NCBI RefSeq assembly: GCF_019890635.1
Contig: NZ_JAIOAB010000023.1
Span: forward strand, 1-64,000
DNA from: Streptomyces sennicomposti
Lineage (GTDB): Bacteria > Actinomycetota > Actinomycetes > Streptomycetales > Streptomycetaceae
Length of the DNA stretch: 64,000 nucleotides
Reading direction: 5' to 3'
Part shown: in pieces, positions 19,277-27,995 of the stretch
Layout: each line of letters starts with the position of its first letter
Numbering within the stretch: position 1 is the first letter of the stretch
Program-made: the position numbers and the translations under genes
The notes under the pieces: generated by a model
Told to the model about the DNA's origin: nothing
What the model saw: the letters and a program-made list of their open reading frames with translations, nothing else
Database searches by the model: none

Positions 19277-20275
19277 CTATCCCGTGAAGAGTCCCGCCAG
19301 CCGGCGGTACGAGTCCAGCAGGGCCTCGCGGTCGTACGTGCTCGTGGTGACCAGGACCTCCTGCGCGGCCGTCTCCTTCAGGACCGTCTCCAGCGCGTCC
19401 CGCACCTGCTCCTCGGTGCCGGCGATGTGGCCGGCGAGGCCCGACTCGTAGAAGCCGCGCTCCTTCGCGGTCATCGGCAGCGTCTCGACGCGCTCGGCGG
19501 GCGGCAGCGGCGGGAACGTGCCGCGGGTGCGGGCGTGGGCCATGGACCAGGCCTCCGGGAGCAGCAGCCGCCGGGCCGCCCCGGGTGTGGCCGCCACCGC
19601 CACCGTGCCCGAGATGACGACGTACGGCTCCCGTGCCCACGGCGAGGGGCGGAACGCGGCGTGGTAGCGGTCGACGCCGCGCAGCAGCTTCTCCCGGTCG
19701 CGCAGGTCGCCGATGACCATGGGCAGGCCCGCGCGCGCCGCGATCAGCGCGCCCGCGCCCATCGCCAGCACGAACGGCGGCACCCGCAGCCCCTCAGCGG
19801 GCCGGGCGTGCGCGCCCGTCGGCGACGTCCCCTCGAACCAGCCCAGCAACTCCGCCGTCTGCGCCTCGAAGTCGTCGGCGTCCTCCTTGTCGCGGCCCAG
19901 CGCCCTGCGGACCCCGTCCGTGAAGCCGACCGAGCGGCCCAGCCCCATGTCGATCCGTCCCGGGAACAGCGACTCCAGCACGCCGAACTGCTCGGCCACG
20001 ACCAGCGGCCGGTGGTTGGGCAGCATCACCCCGCCCGTGCCGACCCGGATGGTCCGGGTCGCGGCGGCCACGGCCGCGGCCAGCACGGTCGGCGCGGACC
20101 CGGCGACGCCCGGCACGCCGTGGTGCTCGGACACCCAGAAGCGGTGGTAGCCGAGCGCCTCGGCCGCCCGCGCCAGCTCCACGGTGTCCCGCAGCGCCTC
20201 GGCGGCCGGGCGGCCCTCGCGGGTGCGCGAGCGGTCGAGCACGGAGAAACGGGTGTTCGCGATCACTGAACTCAC
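19277..20275 (-). CDS. LLM-class flavin-dependent oxidoreductase (luciferase-like)
   Basis: A 332-residue bacterial-luciferase-like protein. Typical motifs are LARAAEALGYHRFWVSEHHG, APTVLAAAVAAATRTIRVGTGGVMLPNHRPLVVAEQ (described here by its ends) and PGRIDMGLGRS. It belongs to the MsnO8-like FMN oxidoreductases, which use reduced flavin supplied by a separate reductase. The substrate is unknown and no partner gene is adjacent. GTG 20275 is used; GTG 20266 is an alternative, and neither has a strong ribosome site. Confidence 0.88.
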   Translation of the reverse strand: MSSVIANTRFSVLDRSRTREGRPAAEALRDTVELARAAEALGYHRFWVSEHHGVPGVAGSAPTVLAAAVAAATRTIRVGTGGVMLPNHRPLVVAEQFGVLESLFPGRIDMGLGRSVGFTDGVRRALGRDKEDADDFEAQTAELLGWFEGTSPTGAHARPAEGLRVPPFVLAMGAGALIAARAGLPMVIGDLRDREKLLRGVDRYHAAFRPSPWAREPYVVISGTVAVAATPGAARRLLLPEAWSMAHARTRGTFPPLPPAERVETLPMTAKERGFYESGLAGHIAGTEEQVRDALETVLKETAAQEVLVTTSTYDREALLDSYRRLAGLFTG

Positions 20276-20383
20276 ACCGGGTTCAACACGGGCGGACGCC
20301 GGTGATTCCCGCCGCCCCCGGGGAGGGAGGCCGGGCCGGCCACGCGGACCCCGCGGCCGACGGGGGCGCCCGCGCGGGAGTCG

Positions 20384-20617
20384 TCAGGAGGTGGCGTCGT
20401 CGGTCTCCGGGCCCCAGTACTCGGGGCCGCCGCCGCGCCAGTCGATGAGCGGGGAGACGGAGACCTCCACGGTGTCGACGTCGAGACCGGCGCGGCGCAG
20501 GAACTCGGCGACGTCCGCGATGCTGTAGGCCAGCCCCAGGATCTCGCCGTTCACACGCACGCGGCGGCCGCCCGTCGGGGAGGGCGGGTGCACGGTCACG
20601 GGCAGTGGTCCGGACAT
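20384..20617 (-). CDS. Small conserved Streptomyces protein, 77 residues
   Basis: A short acidic protein with a central VNGEILGLAYSIADVAEFLRRAGLD and a C-terminal PLIDWRGGGPEYWGP. I recognise this pattern (helix, then WRGGGP) from small hypothetical proteins in streptomycetes, but no function is known to me. ATG 20617 is preceded by AC-rich sequence with little ribosome-site signal. No membrane segment or signal peptide. Confidence 0.7.
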   Translation of the reverse strand: MSGPLPVTVHPPSPTGGRRVRVNGEILGLAYSIADVAEFLRRAGLDVDTVEVSVSPLIDWRGGGPEYWGPETDDATS

Positions 20618-20757
20618 GTACCCAGCATCGGGGGCCGCGCCCGGGCCCGCATCCGGACGTGCGGCCCGGCCCGTACCGGCGCTCCGGTCCGTGTCCGGGC
20701 GGGTGGCCCGTACCGGCGCAGGGCGGGCGGCCCGTTCCGGGGCCTAGGGTGTGCGGT

Positions 20758-21249
20758 GTGACGGAGAGCAGCGAGCGGCCCCTGGCCGTGTTCGACCTGG
20801 ACAACACCCTCGCCGACACGGCGCACCGGCAGCGGTTCCTTCAGCGGCGGCCACGGGACTGGGACGCTTTCTTCGCCGCCGCGCCCGCCGATCCGCCGAT
20901 CGAGGAGGGCGTACGGCTCGCCCGGGAGAGCGCCCGCGCGTGCGAGATCGTCTACCTCACCGGGCGGCCGGAGCGGTGCCGCCGGGACACGCTGGACTGG
21001 CTCGCCGCCCATGGGCTGCCCGAGGGCGACGTCCACATGCGGCGCGACGCCGACCGGCGGCCCGCCCGCCGCACCAAGCTGGAGACCCTGCGGCGGCTCG
21101 CCCGCGACCGGGAGATCCACGTTCTCGTGGACGACGACGAGCTGGTCTGCGCGGACGCCGAGGCCGCGGGTTTCCGGGTGCTGCGCGCCCGCTGGGCCGC
21201 GCCGTCCGCCGAGCTGAAGGACGCGCAGGAGCGGCAGGGGCGGACCTGA
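20758..21249 (+). CDS. HAD-superfamily phosphatase domain protein
   Basis: A 163-residue HAD hydrolase starting at GTG 20758. All four motifs are present: VFDLDNTLAD (nucleophile Asp and acid Asp), YLTGRPERC, RRTKLETL (motif III Lys) and HVLVDDDELVC (metal-binding acids). It lacks a large cap domain, like the small polynucleotide-kinase-3'-phosphatase and acid-phosphatase branches. The substrate cannot be told. It is convergent with the dodecin gene 57 bp away. Confidence 0.85.
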   Translation: MTESSERPLAVFDLDNTLADTAHRQRFLQRRPRDWDAFFAAAPADPPIEEGVRLARESARACEIVYLTGRPERCRRDTLDWLAAHGLPEGDVHMRRDADRRPARRTKLETLRRLARDREIHVLVDDDELVCADAEAAGFRVLRARWAAPSAELKDAQERQGRT

Positions 21250-21306
21250 CGGCCCCCCCCCGCCCCGCCCCGTCCCACCCGTCCGTCTGCCGTGAGGCCG
21301 GACTCC

Positions 21307-21522
21307 TCAGCCCGCTTCCTCGAGGCGGAAGCCGACCTTCAGGCCCACCTGGTAGTGCTCGATCTGACCGTTCTCGATCTGGCCCCTGACCTGGGTCACC
21401 TCGAACCAGTCCAGGTTGCGCAGGGTCTGCGAGGCGCGCGAGACGGCGTTGCGGATGGCCTCGTCGACCCCCTCGTGCGAGGTGCCGACGATCTCGGTGA
21501 CCCGGTAGGTGTGGTCGCTCAT
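21307..21522 (-). CDS. Dodecin flavoprotein
   Basis: A 71-residue dodecin. ATG 21522 follows GAGGAGC. The sequence YRVTEIVGTSHEGVDEAI, the NLDWFEV tryptophan strand that stacks flavin, and the terminal YQVGLKVGFRLEE are characteristic. Dodecins assemble into hollow dodecamers that store or buffer FMN/FAD, sometimes CoA. Length is typical. The 264 bp upstream to the solute-binding gene shows no other gene. Confidence 0.95.
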   Translation of the reverse strand: MSDHTYRVTEIVGTSHEGVDEAIRNAVSRASQTLRNLDWFEVTQVRGQIENGQIEHYQVGLKVGFRLEEAG

Positions 21523-21786
21523 GCGGGTGCTCCTCTCGGCGGTGACGCCGCTGACGACGCCGGTGGCGGCGACGTCGCATCCGTCCGTCCGTGACACATA
21601 TGTCACACGTCACTCCACCGTGCCGTATCCCCGGCCGCGGCGCGAGGTGTGCGGACCGTGACCACTGTGTGACTTGACCTCCGCATTGGTCCATACCAAA
21701 ATCCCAGCACGCCCGTACGAGCGCGTGCTCGGCCCCCCACGTCGGGATCTTCTCCCTGTCCGCTGACAGAAAAGCAAGGACCCCTC

Positions 21787-23046
21787 GTGAGACGTCGCCT
21801 CCTCGCCCTCGTCTGTGCCTCCGCCTCCCTGGTCAGCGCGTGCGGTGTGCTGCCGGGCAACGGCGGCGGACGGCACACCGTCACCGTCTGGCTGATGAAG
21901 AACAGCGCCTCGCAGGACTTCCTGGACCGCTTCACCGAGGACTTCGAGCGCAGCCACGACGATCTGCGCCTCGACATCCGCATCCAGGAATGGACGGGGA
22001 TCGGCCCCAAGGTGCAGGCCGCGCTCAGCGGCAAGGCGGCGGACGGCCCCGATGTCATCGAGGTCGGCAACACCCAGGTCGCCCAGTACGTCCAGGACGG
22101 CCGGCTCACCAATCTCACGCTGGAGTCGATGCGGGACTGGCACATGCAGGACTGGCTGCCCGGTCTGGCCGAGCCCGGCCAGGACAACTCCGCGCAGTAC
22201 GGCATCCCCTGGTACGCGGCGAACCGCGTCGTGATCTACCGCAAGGACCTGTTCGAGAAGGCGGGCATCACCACCCCGCCGCGCACCCGCGACGAGTGGC
22301 TCGCCGCCACCGAGAAGCTGAACTCCGGCGGCAACCAGGGCATCTACCTGGCCGGACAGGACTGGTACACGCTGTCCGGGTTCATCTGGGACGAGGGCGG
22401 CGAACTGGCCAAGCAGAGCGGCGGCGTCTGGACGGGCACGCTGGACACCCCGGCAGCGCTGCGCGGCATGGACTTCTACCGGCGCCTCCAGGCGCTCGGC
22501 GACGGGCCGGTCGGCGCCGACGAGGAACACCCGCCGCAGGCGGGCGTGTTCGCCGGCGGGAAGGTGGCGCAGATCGTGGCGCCGCCGGGGCTGGCCCAGG
22601 CGATCATCCAGAAGAACCCCGCGCTCAAGGATCAGTTGGGCTTCTTCCCGGTGCCGGGCAAGACCGCCGAGCGGCCGGGTTCCGTGTTCACCGGCGGCTC
22701 CGACCTCATCGTGCCGAGGAACACCGACGACCGGGACGCGGCGGTCGCCGTCGTGGCGGCCCTGACCGGCGCGAAGTGGGACACCGAGCTGGCCCGCACC
22801 ATGAACTACGTCCCCAACAAGACGACCCTCGCCTCCGCCGTCGCCGACGAGGAGGGGGTGGCGGCCATGGCGGCGGGCGCCGCGCACGGCCGGGCGACCC
22901 CCAGCACCCCGCTGTGGGCGGCGGTCGAGGCGGACAACCCGATCAAGCCGTACATGACCAAGGTCCTGTCCGGCGGCGACGCGCAGAAGGCGGCGCGCGG
23001 CGCCTCCCAGCGCATCACCGAGGAACTGGCCCCCGGACTGGGCTGA
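21787..23046 (+). CDS. Orphan extracellular solute-binding lipoprotein (sugar type)
   Basis: A 419-residue family-1 ABC solute-binding protein. GTG 21787 gives a lipoprotein signal, RRRLLALVCASASLVSAC, with lipobox Cys19. Downstream features such as VTVWLMKN, PDVIEVGNTQVAQYVQDG and GIPWYAANRVVIYRKDLF match carbohydrate-binding members. No permease or ATPase genes are nearby, so it must work with transporters encoded elsewhere; MsiK-shared ATPases are known in Streptomyces. It is followed by a strong hairpin shared with the convergent egt operon. Confidence 0.92.
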   Translation: MRRRLLALVCASASLVSACGVLPGNGGGRHTVTVWLMKNSASQDFLDRFTEDFERSHDDLRLDIRIQEWTGIGPKVQAALSGKAADGPDVIEVGNTQVAQYVQDGRLTNLTLESMRDWHMQDWLPGLAEPGQDNSAQYGIPWYAANRVVIYRKDLFEKAGITTPPRTRDEWLAATEKLNSGGNQGIYLAGQDWYTLSGFIWDEGGELAKQSGGVWTGTLDTPAALRGMDFYRRLQALGDGPVGADEEHPPQAGVFAGGKVAQIVAPPGLAQAIIQKNPALKDQLGFFPVPGKTAERPGSVFTGGSDLIVPRNTDDRDAAVAVVAALTGAKWDTELARTMNYVPNKTTLASAVADEEGVAAMAAGAAHGRATPSTPLWAAVEADNPIKPYMTKVLSGGDAQKAARGASQRITEELAPGLG

Positions 23047-23055
23047 CGGAACAGC

Positions 23056-23092
23056 CAGGGGCTCCGGGCGGCTCGGCCGCCCGGAGCCCCTG
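23056..23092. terminator. Bidirectional hairpin terminator between the SBP gene and egtD
   Basis: A perfect 17-bp stem (CAGGGGCTCCGGGCGGC at 23056-23072) with a 3-nt TCG loop. It lies 9 bp after the solute-binding gene and 42 bp after the convergent egtD stop, so it can end transcripts from both sides. Confidence 0.85.
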
Positions 23093-23134
23093 ACGGGCGT
23101 GCCGCCCGGCCGTCGTCCGGGAGACGGAGTCGCC

Positions 23135-24097
23135 CTACCGCGCCACGCTCAGCGACAGCGCGAAGCGGCCCTCCCGGTCCGTCCACCAGTGGGTGAGGTC
23201 CAGGCCGGCGGCGGCCAGTTCCGCCGCCACCCGCTCCTCGCGGAACTTCGCCGACACCTCGGTGCGCAGTTCCTCACCCGCCGCGAAGTCGACCGCGAGG
23301 TCCAGCGCGGGCACCTTCACGCTCTGCGCGGCGCGCGAACGCAACCGCATCTCGATCCACTCCGCCCGCGGGTCCCAGAGCGCCACGTGCTCGAAGGCGT
23401 CCGGGTCGAAGTCGGCGCCGAGTTCGCGGTTGACGACGGACAGCACGTTCTTGTTGAACCGAGCCGTCACCCCGGCCGCGTCGTCGTACGCCCGGACCAG
23501 CGTGTCCTCGTCCTTGACGAGGTCCGTGCCGAGCAGCAGCGCGTCGCCGGGGGAGAGCAGGGCGCGCACCCCGGCGAGGAACCCGGCGCGCTCGGCCGGC
23601 AGCAGATTGCCGATGGTGCCGCCGAGGAACGCCAGCAGCCGCGGGCCGGGGGTGTCCGGCAGCGTCAGCCCGGAGGTGAAGTCGGCGATCAGCGCGTGCA
23701 CGTCCAGCGCGGGCCGCTCGGCGGTCAGCGCCCGCCCGGCCTGCCGCAGCGCGCTGTCGCTGACGTCGACGGGGACATAGGTGTGCAGGTCCGTGAACGC
23801 GTCGATCAGGTAGCGGGTCTTCTCCGAGGAGCCCGAGCCCAGTTCGACCAGCGTGCGGGCGGGCAGCGCCGCGGCGATCTCACCGGACCGGTCGGCGAGG
23901 ATCTCCCGCTCGGCGCGGGTCGGATAGTACTCGGGCAACTCGGTGATCCGCTCGAAGAGTTCACTGCCGTACGCGTCGTAGAACCACTTCGGCGGGAGGG
24001 ACTTGGGGTCGGCGGTCAGGCCGTGCCGGACGTCGGCGCGCAGCGCGGCGGCCGTGGCGTCCTCGGGCAGGATGCGGGTCAGTCGGAAGGGGCTCAA
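23135..24097 (-). CDS. egtD: Histidine N-alpha-methyltransferase EgtD
   Basis: A 320-residue SAM methyltransferase that makes hercynine from histidine in ergothioneine synthesis. The sequence DPKSLPPKWFYDAYGSELFE, the SAM loop ELGSGSSEKTRYL and the C-terminal THWWTD are typical of EgtD. The start is TTG 24097, which overlaps the egtC stop (TTGA) and follows GAGGAGG; this gives the expected N-terminus LSPFRLTRIL. It is the last gene of egtABCD. Confidence 0.95.
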   Translation of the reverse strand: MSPFRLTRILPEDATAAALRADVRHGLTADPKSLPPKWFYDAYGSELFERITELPEYYPTRAEREILADRSGEIAAALPARTLVELGSGSSEKTRYLIDAFTDLHTYVPVDVSDSALRQAGRALTAERPALDVHALIADFTSGLTLPDTPGPRLLAFLGGTIGNLLPAERAGFLAGVRALLSPGDALLLGTDLVKDEDTLVRAYDDAAGVTARFNKNVLSVVNRELGADFDPDAFEHVALWDPRAEWIEMRLRSRAAQSVKVPALDLAVDFAAGEELRTEVSAKFREERVAAELAAAGLDLTHWWTDREGRFALSLSVAR

Positions 24098-24885
24098 CGG
24101 CGGGCCTCCTCGGAGGGTGCGGGTGCCAGGTCCTCGGTGAGGTCCTTCAGCGGGGTCAGCAGGACGTCCGTGCGGCTCGCCGTGAGCAGCGTGCGGTCGG
24201 GGACCTCCCGCCAGTGCGGATCGTCGTCGTAGGGCTCGGAGGCCACGACCGTGCGGCGGCCGGGCTCGGCGAGGTACCACAAGGTGTCGCCCCAGGCGGT
24301 CGCGGTGATCGTCTCGCTGTCGGTGAGCAGCAGGTTGAGCCGGGAACCGGGGGCCGCCGCGGCCACCTCCGCCACCGTGCCGGCCAGCGCCTGACCGGCC
24401 CCGTCGCCGCCGCGCAGCCGGGCCAGCGCCAGCGCCCACACGAGCGCGGAGTCGTTGCGGGCCTCCAGCGCCAGCAGGTCCTCGGGCGGCAGGGTCCGCG
24501 ACAGCGCGGCCAGCGAGCCCGGCCAGCCGGTCACGGCGCCGTTGTGGCTGAACAGCCACCGGCCGGCGGCGTACGGCGCCGCGGCGGCCTCCGCGTCCGC
24601 GCCCGACAGGGTCGCGTCCCGCACCGCCGCGAGCAGCGCGCCGGTGCGCACCACCCGGGCCAGGTCGGCGAAGGACAGATCGGCCCAGATCGGCCCGGCC
24701 CGCCGGTAGCGGGCCGGGACGGGGTCGCCCTCGGCGTACCAGCCGACCCCGAAGCCGTCGGCGTTGACCGTCCCGTGGCGCTGCCGCCGGGGCGCCCACG
24801 ACTGCCGGTACAGGCCGTGGGGCGGGTCCACGAGGAGCCGCCCGAGCGGCTCCTCGGGCCCCACACAGGCAATATGACGGCACAT
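24094..24885 (-). CDS. egtC: Gamma-glutamyl hercynylcysteine sulfoxide hydrolase EgtC
   Basis: A 263-residue class-II glutamine-amidotransferase-like hydrolase. ATG 24885 gives MCRHIACVG, so Cys2 becomes the N-terminal nucleophile after Met removal. NADGFGVGWY and FSHNGAVTGW are the further active-site motifs. It removes glutamate from gamma-Glu-hercynylcysteine sulfoxide. Its start overlaps the egtB stop (TGATG). Confidence 0.95.
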   Translation of the reverse strand: MCRHIACVGPEEPLGRLLVDPPHGLYRQSWAPRRQRHGTVNADGFGVGWYAEGDPVPARYRRAGPIWADLSFADLARVVRTGALLAAVRDATLSGADAEAAAAPYAAGRWLFSHNGAVTGWPGSLAALSRTLPPEDLLALEARNDSALVWALALARLRGGDGAGQALAGTVAEVAAAAPGSRLNLLLTDSETITATAWGDTLWYLAEPGRRTVVASEPYDDDPHWREVPDRTLLTASRTDVLLTPLKDLTEDLAPAPSEEARR

Positions 24886-26264
24886 CAGGCCGCCGCCTGG
24901 GAACGGGCGGTGCGGAAACCGGAGAAGATCTGCCGCCGGATCGGGTAGTCCCAGTTGCGGAACGTGCCCCGGCAGGCCACCGGGTCCACGGCGAACGAAC
25001 CGCCGCGCAGCACCTTGTGCTCGGGCCCGAAGAACACCTCCGAGTACTCCTTGTACGGGAACGCGGCGAAGCCCGGGTAGGGCAGGAAGTCGCTCGCCGT
25101 CCACTCCCACACGTCGCCGATCAACTGCCGCACGCCCAGCGGCGACTCACCGGCCGGATAGCTGCCGGCCGGGGCCGGGCGCAGATGCCGCTGGCCGAGG
25201 TTGGCGTGGTGCGGGGACGGATCGGCGTCGCCCCACGGGTAGCGCCGCGAGCGGCCGTCCGCCGGGTCGTGGCGGGCCGCCTTCTCCCACTCGGCCTCGG
25301 TGGGCAGCCGCCGCCCGGCCCAGCGGGCGTACGCGTCGGCCTCGTACCAGGACACGTGCAGCACCGGCTCGTCCGGCGGCACCGCCTCGGTGACGCCGAA
25401 CCGGCGGCGCAGCCACTGCCCGCCGTCCCGCCGCCAGAACAGCGGCGCCTCGATCCCGTGCCGCCGGATGTGCGCCCAGCCCTCCGGCGCCCACCAGCGC
25501 GCGTCGCCGTAGCCGCCGTCCTCGATGAACGCCTGGTACGCGCCGTTCGTCACCGGTGTGGTGTCGATCCAGAACGGCGCCACCTCCCGTACGTGCGCGG
25601 GCCGTTCGTTGTCCAGCGCCCACGGCTCGCTGCTGGTCCCCATGGTGAACGGGCCGCCGGGGACCAGGACTTCGGACGGGCCGGTGAACAGGGGCGCCGG
25701 TTCCGGGTCCGGCGCGGTCAGGGCCTGTGGCCCGGTGCGCAGCTGATGGGTGATCAGCATTGTCTCGTCGTGCTGTTGTTCGTGCTGCGCGATCATCCCG
25801 AAGGCGAAGCCCGCCTCGGTCAGCCGGGTGCCGTGGAACGCGGTGGACTCCAGCACGTCCAGGACCCGGCCGCGCACCTCCGCCGCGTACGCGCGGGCCT
25901 CCCCGGGAGCGAGCAGCGGCAGCGACGGCCGCTCGGAGCGCGGGTGTTCGAAGGCGTCGTAGAGGTCGTCGATCTCGGGGCGCATCGCCTCCCGGCCGGC
26001 GACCGTGCGCAGCAGCCACAGCTCCTCCTGGTTGCCGATGTGCGCCAGGTCCCAGACCAGCGGCGACATCAACGGGGAGTGCTGCGCGGTGAGATCGGGC
26101 TCCTCGACACAGCTGGTGAGGAGCGTGGTGCGGTCCCGGGCGGTGACGAGCGTGCTCAGCGCACGCTCACGCAGCGCCTCCGGATCGGTCTCGGTCTCGG
26201 TCCCGGCGCCGCCCGCCGGGCCGGAGCCGGGGCCGGGCGCGGTGCCGAGTGCGGGGTCGGTCAT
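24885..26264 (-). CDS. egtB: Hercynine oxygenase EgtB (iron-dependent sulfoxide synthase)
   Basis: A 459-residue protein with an N-terminal DinB-like iron-binding domain and a C-terminal FGE-sulfatase/C-type-lectin domain. Iron ligands are expected from HIGNQEE and the HEQQHDETM motif. The C-terminal half has GGPFTMGTSSEPWALDNERP, LPTEAEWEKAAR, VWEWTASDF and VLRGGSFA. It joins hercynine to gamma-glutamylcysteine with oxygen. ATG 26264 overlaps the egtA stop. An acidic, low-complexity leader of about 30 residues precedes the conserved part. Confidence 0.95.
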   Translation of the reverse strand: MTDPALGTAPGPGSGPAGGAGTETETDPEALRERALSTLVTARDRTTLLTSCVEEPDLTAQHSPLMSPLVWDLAHIGNQEELWLLRTVAGREAMRPEIDDLYDAFEHPRSERPSLPLLAPGEARAYAAEVRGRVLDVLESTAFHGTRLTEAGFAFGMIAQHEQQHDETMLITHQLRTGPQALTAPDPEPAPLFTGPSEVLVPGGPFTMGTSSEPWALDNERPAHVREVAPFWIDTTPVTNGAYQAFIEDGGYGDARWWAPEGWAHIRRHGIEAPLFWRRDGGQWLRRRFGVTEAVPPDEPVLHVSWYEADAYARWAGRRLPTEAEWEKAARHDPADGRSRRYPWGDADPSPHHANLGQRHLRPAPAGSYPAGESPLGVRQLIGDVWEWTASDFLPYPGFAAFPYKEYSEVFFGPEHKVLRGGSFAVDPVACRGTFRNWDYPIRRQIFSGFRTARSQAAA

Positions 26265-27601
26265 GTGCGGATGTCCTTCCCGTGGGCGGAGGGGCCGGTC
26301 CCGGCCGGGCCGGGGCGGCGGGTGCGGGCGGGGTCCGGGCCGGGCAGCCGGTCGAGCAGATCGTCGGCGGGGCAGCGCCCCTTGAGCACGTAGCGGTCGA
26401 GATGGCCGCGGACGGCCCGGGCGACCTCGTCGCTCGCGCCGAGCCGGGGCAGCGCCTCCAGGGCGGCCAGGAAGCAGGCGATCGCCGCCTCGTGCAGCTC
26501 CGGGTCGCCGAGTCCGGACCGGGCGGCCGCCGTCCACAGCGGATTGTGCGGCGCGGGCCGGCCCAGGGCCCGCTCCGCGAGCGGTTTCACCGCCCGGTAC
26601 GCGCTCTCCGCCGCGGCCGGGTCGTCGAACAGCGCCGCCGTCACCGCGAGCGGCACGATCCAGCCGTCGTCGCCGGGCTGCGCGTCGATCATGCGCAGTT
26701 CCAGGTGACCGCGCGGCCGTACCGGCGGGAACAGGGTGGTCAGGTGGTAGTCGAGATCCTCCTTCGTCGGCGGCCTCGGCACACCCGAGCGCACCCACTG
26801 ACGGAAGGTGAGCCCGTCGGGCACCTCCCACGGGCCGTCGTCACGGCGGACGCACATCACCGGGGCGTCCAGCACATGCCGGGCCCAGGCGGTGCGCGGG
26901 TCCCCGTCCAGCGGGGGAGCGCCCGCCCGGCCCGGGCCGATCTCCGTCCACAGGAGCTGCCGGGTGGACCGCCAGCCGGTGGGCCGGCGCACCAGCAGCG
27001 GCGAGTTGGCGAACGCGGCCACCAGCACCGGACCCAGCTGGTGGGCCAGCCACCAGCGCCGCACATGGCCGAGCGGCCCGGGTTCCTCGTGACCGGCGTC
27101 CACGCACACCTGCACGGAGGCCGAGGTGCACATCATGTGCCGGCCGGCCGGACCGCCCCGGTCCAGCGAGGCCTCCAGCGCGTCGTAGCGCCGCTCGCGC
27201 AGGAACCTGCGGGGCGGATGCCAGAGGTCGTGACCGAGGCCGACGAGCCGCAGGCCCTTCGCGGCCAGTACGGCGCGGACGGCGGCGAGATCGGCGGAGA
27301 CCGTGCCGACGCACTCCATCAGGGACGCGGCGGGCGGCGAGCTGAGCTCCAGCTGGCCGCCGGGCTCGACGGTGAGCGCGGACTTCAGCGGTACGGTCCG
27401 CAGCGCGGCGTAGGCCGCTTCGAGACGTTCGGGTGTGACGGGGAGCCGCGGTTCGCGCAGCTCATGGACGAGCCATTCCACTTCGACGCCGAGGGTGCGG
27501 GGCGGGCCGGTCTTGAAGCAGATGCCGCTGACCAGAGCCTCGACCTCGGCTTCCGTCAGGGCGGTACGGGGCTCCGTACAGCCGCTTGCCGAATCGGACA
27601 T
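26261..27601 (-). CDS. egtA: Glutamate-cysteine ligase EgtA
   Basis: A 446-residue GCS2-type gamma-glutamylcysteine ligase. ATG 27601 is chosen because AGGAGG lies 7 bp upstream, rather than the longer open frame. Conserved stretches include TLGVEVEWLVHEL, QLELSSPP, MMCTSASVQVCVD and HLELRMIDAQPGDD. It supplies gamma-Glu-Cys for EgtB. It is the first gene of the four-gene operon, whose members all overlap by one to four bases. Confidence 0.94.
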   Translation of the reverse strand: MSDSASGCTEPRTALTEAEVEALVSGICFKTGPPRTLGVEVEWLVHELREPRLPVTPERLEAAYAALRTVPLKSALTVEPGGQLELSSPPAASLMECVGTVSADLAAVRAVLAAKGLRLVGLGHDLWHPPRRFLRERRYDALEASLDRGGPAGRHMMCTSASVQVCVDAGHEEPGPLGHVRRWWLAHQLGPVLVAAFANSPLLVRRPTGWRSTRQLLWTEIGPGRAGAPPLDGDPRTAWARHVLDAPVMCVRRDDGPWEVPDGLTFRQWVRSGVPRPPTKEDLDYHLTTLFPPVRPRGHLELRMIDAQPGDDGWIVPLAVTAALFDDPAAAESAYRAVKPLAERALGRPAPHNPLWTAAARSGLGDPELHEAAIACFLAALEALPRLGASDEVARAVRGHLDRYVLKGRCPADDLLDRLPGPDPARTRRPGPAGTGPSAHGKDIRT

Positions 27602-27932
27602 GTCGGGATCCTCCTGAGATTCCACCATGCCACCGGCTCCGGGTTCACGGTCGGCCGGTGTCGCGCACCGTCCCACCCAAAACCCTTCAGCCGATTCGCA
27701 CAAGGGTGCAGAACGGGACAATCCTGCACCGAAATCGCCGTTTCCGCGAAGTTTTCCGGCACTTCACGGTGCTCCCGAAGCAGCTCATGCCTGAGTACCC
27801 GGAGTGTGCCCGGACAGTCGCGCCGAGTTTGCAGGGCGCGGGCCGGACGAAGGTGCCGACGGCCTCCGGGCGACGGCCGGGCCCGCGGAAACTCCGTTGC
27901 GGCGCGGTGCCGGGAGCGATCACCATGGGCGC
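27602..27932. other. Divergent egtA / PARG intergenic region
   Basis: About 330 bp between the egtA start and the small ORF before the PARG gene; no gene seen. It contains a locally AT-richer stretch (27680-27790), a likely promoter zone, and a 7-bp inverted repeat GGTGCAG (27705-27711) / CTGCACC (27724-27730) with a 12-bp spacer, of unknown significance. Confidence 0.5.
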
Positions 27933-27995
27933 ATGAGCACGACGGGGGAGACGGCGCGAGCCGCGCTCATGGCGCACACGGGGGTGGCGCCATGA
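27933..27995 (+). CDS. Possible 20-residue leader peptide coupled to the PARG gene
   Basis: A short reading frame MSTTGETARAALMAHTGVAP whose TGA overlaps the ATG of the PARG-like gene (ATGA). Such overlaps often couple translation of real genes, but the peptide matches nothing I know and could be fortuitous. It lacks a good ribosome site. Confidence 0.25.
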   Translation: MSTTGETARAALMAHTGVAP

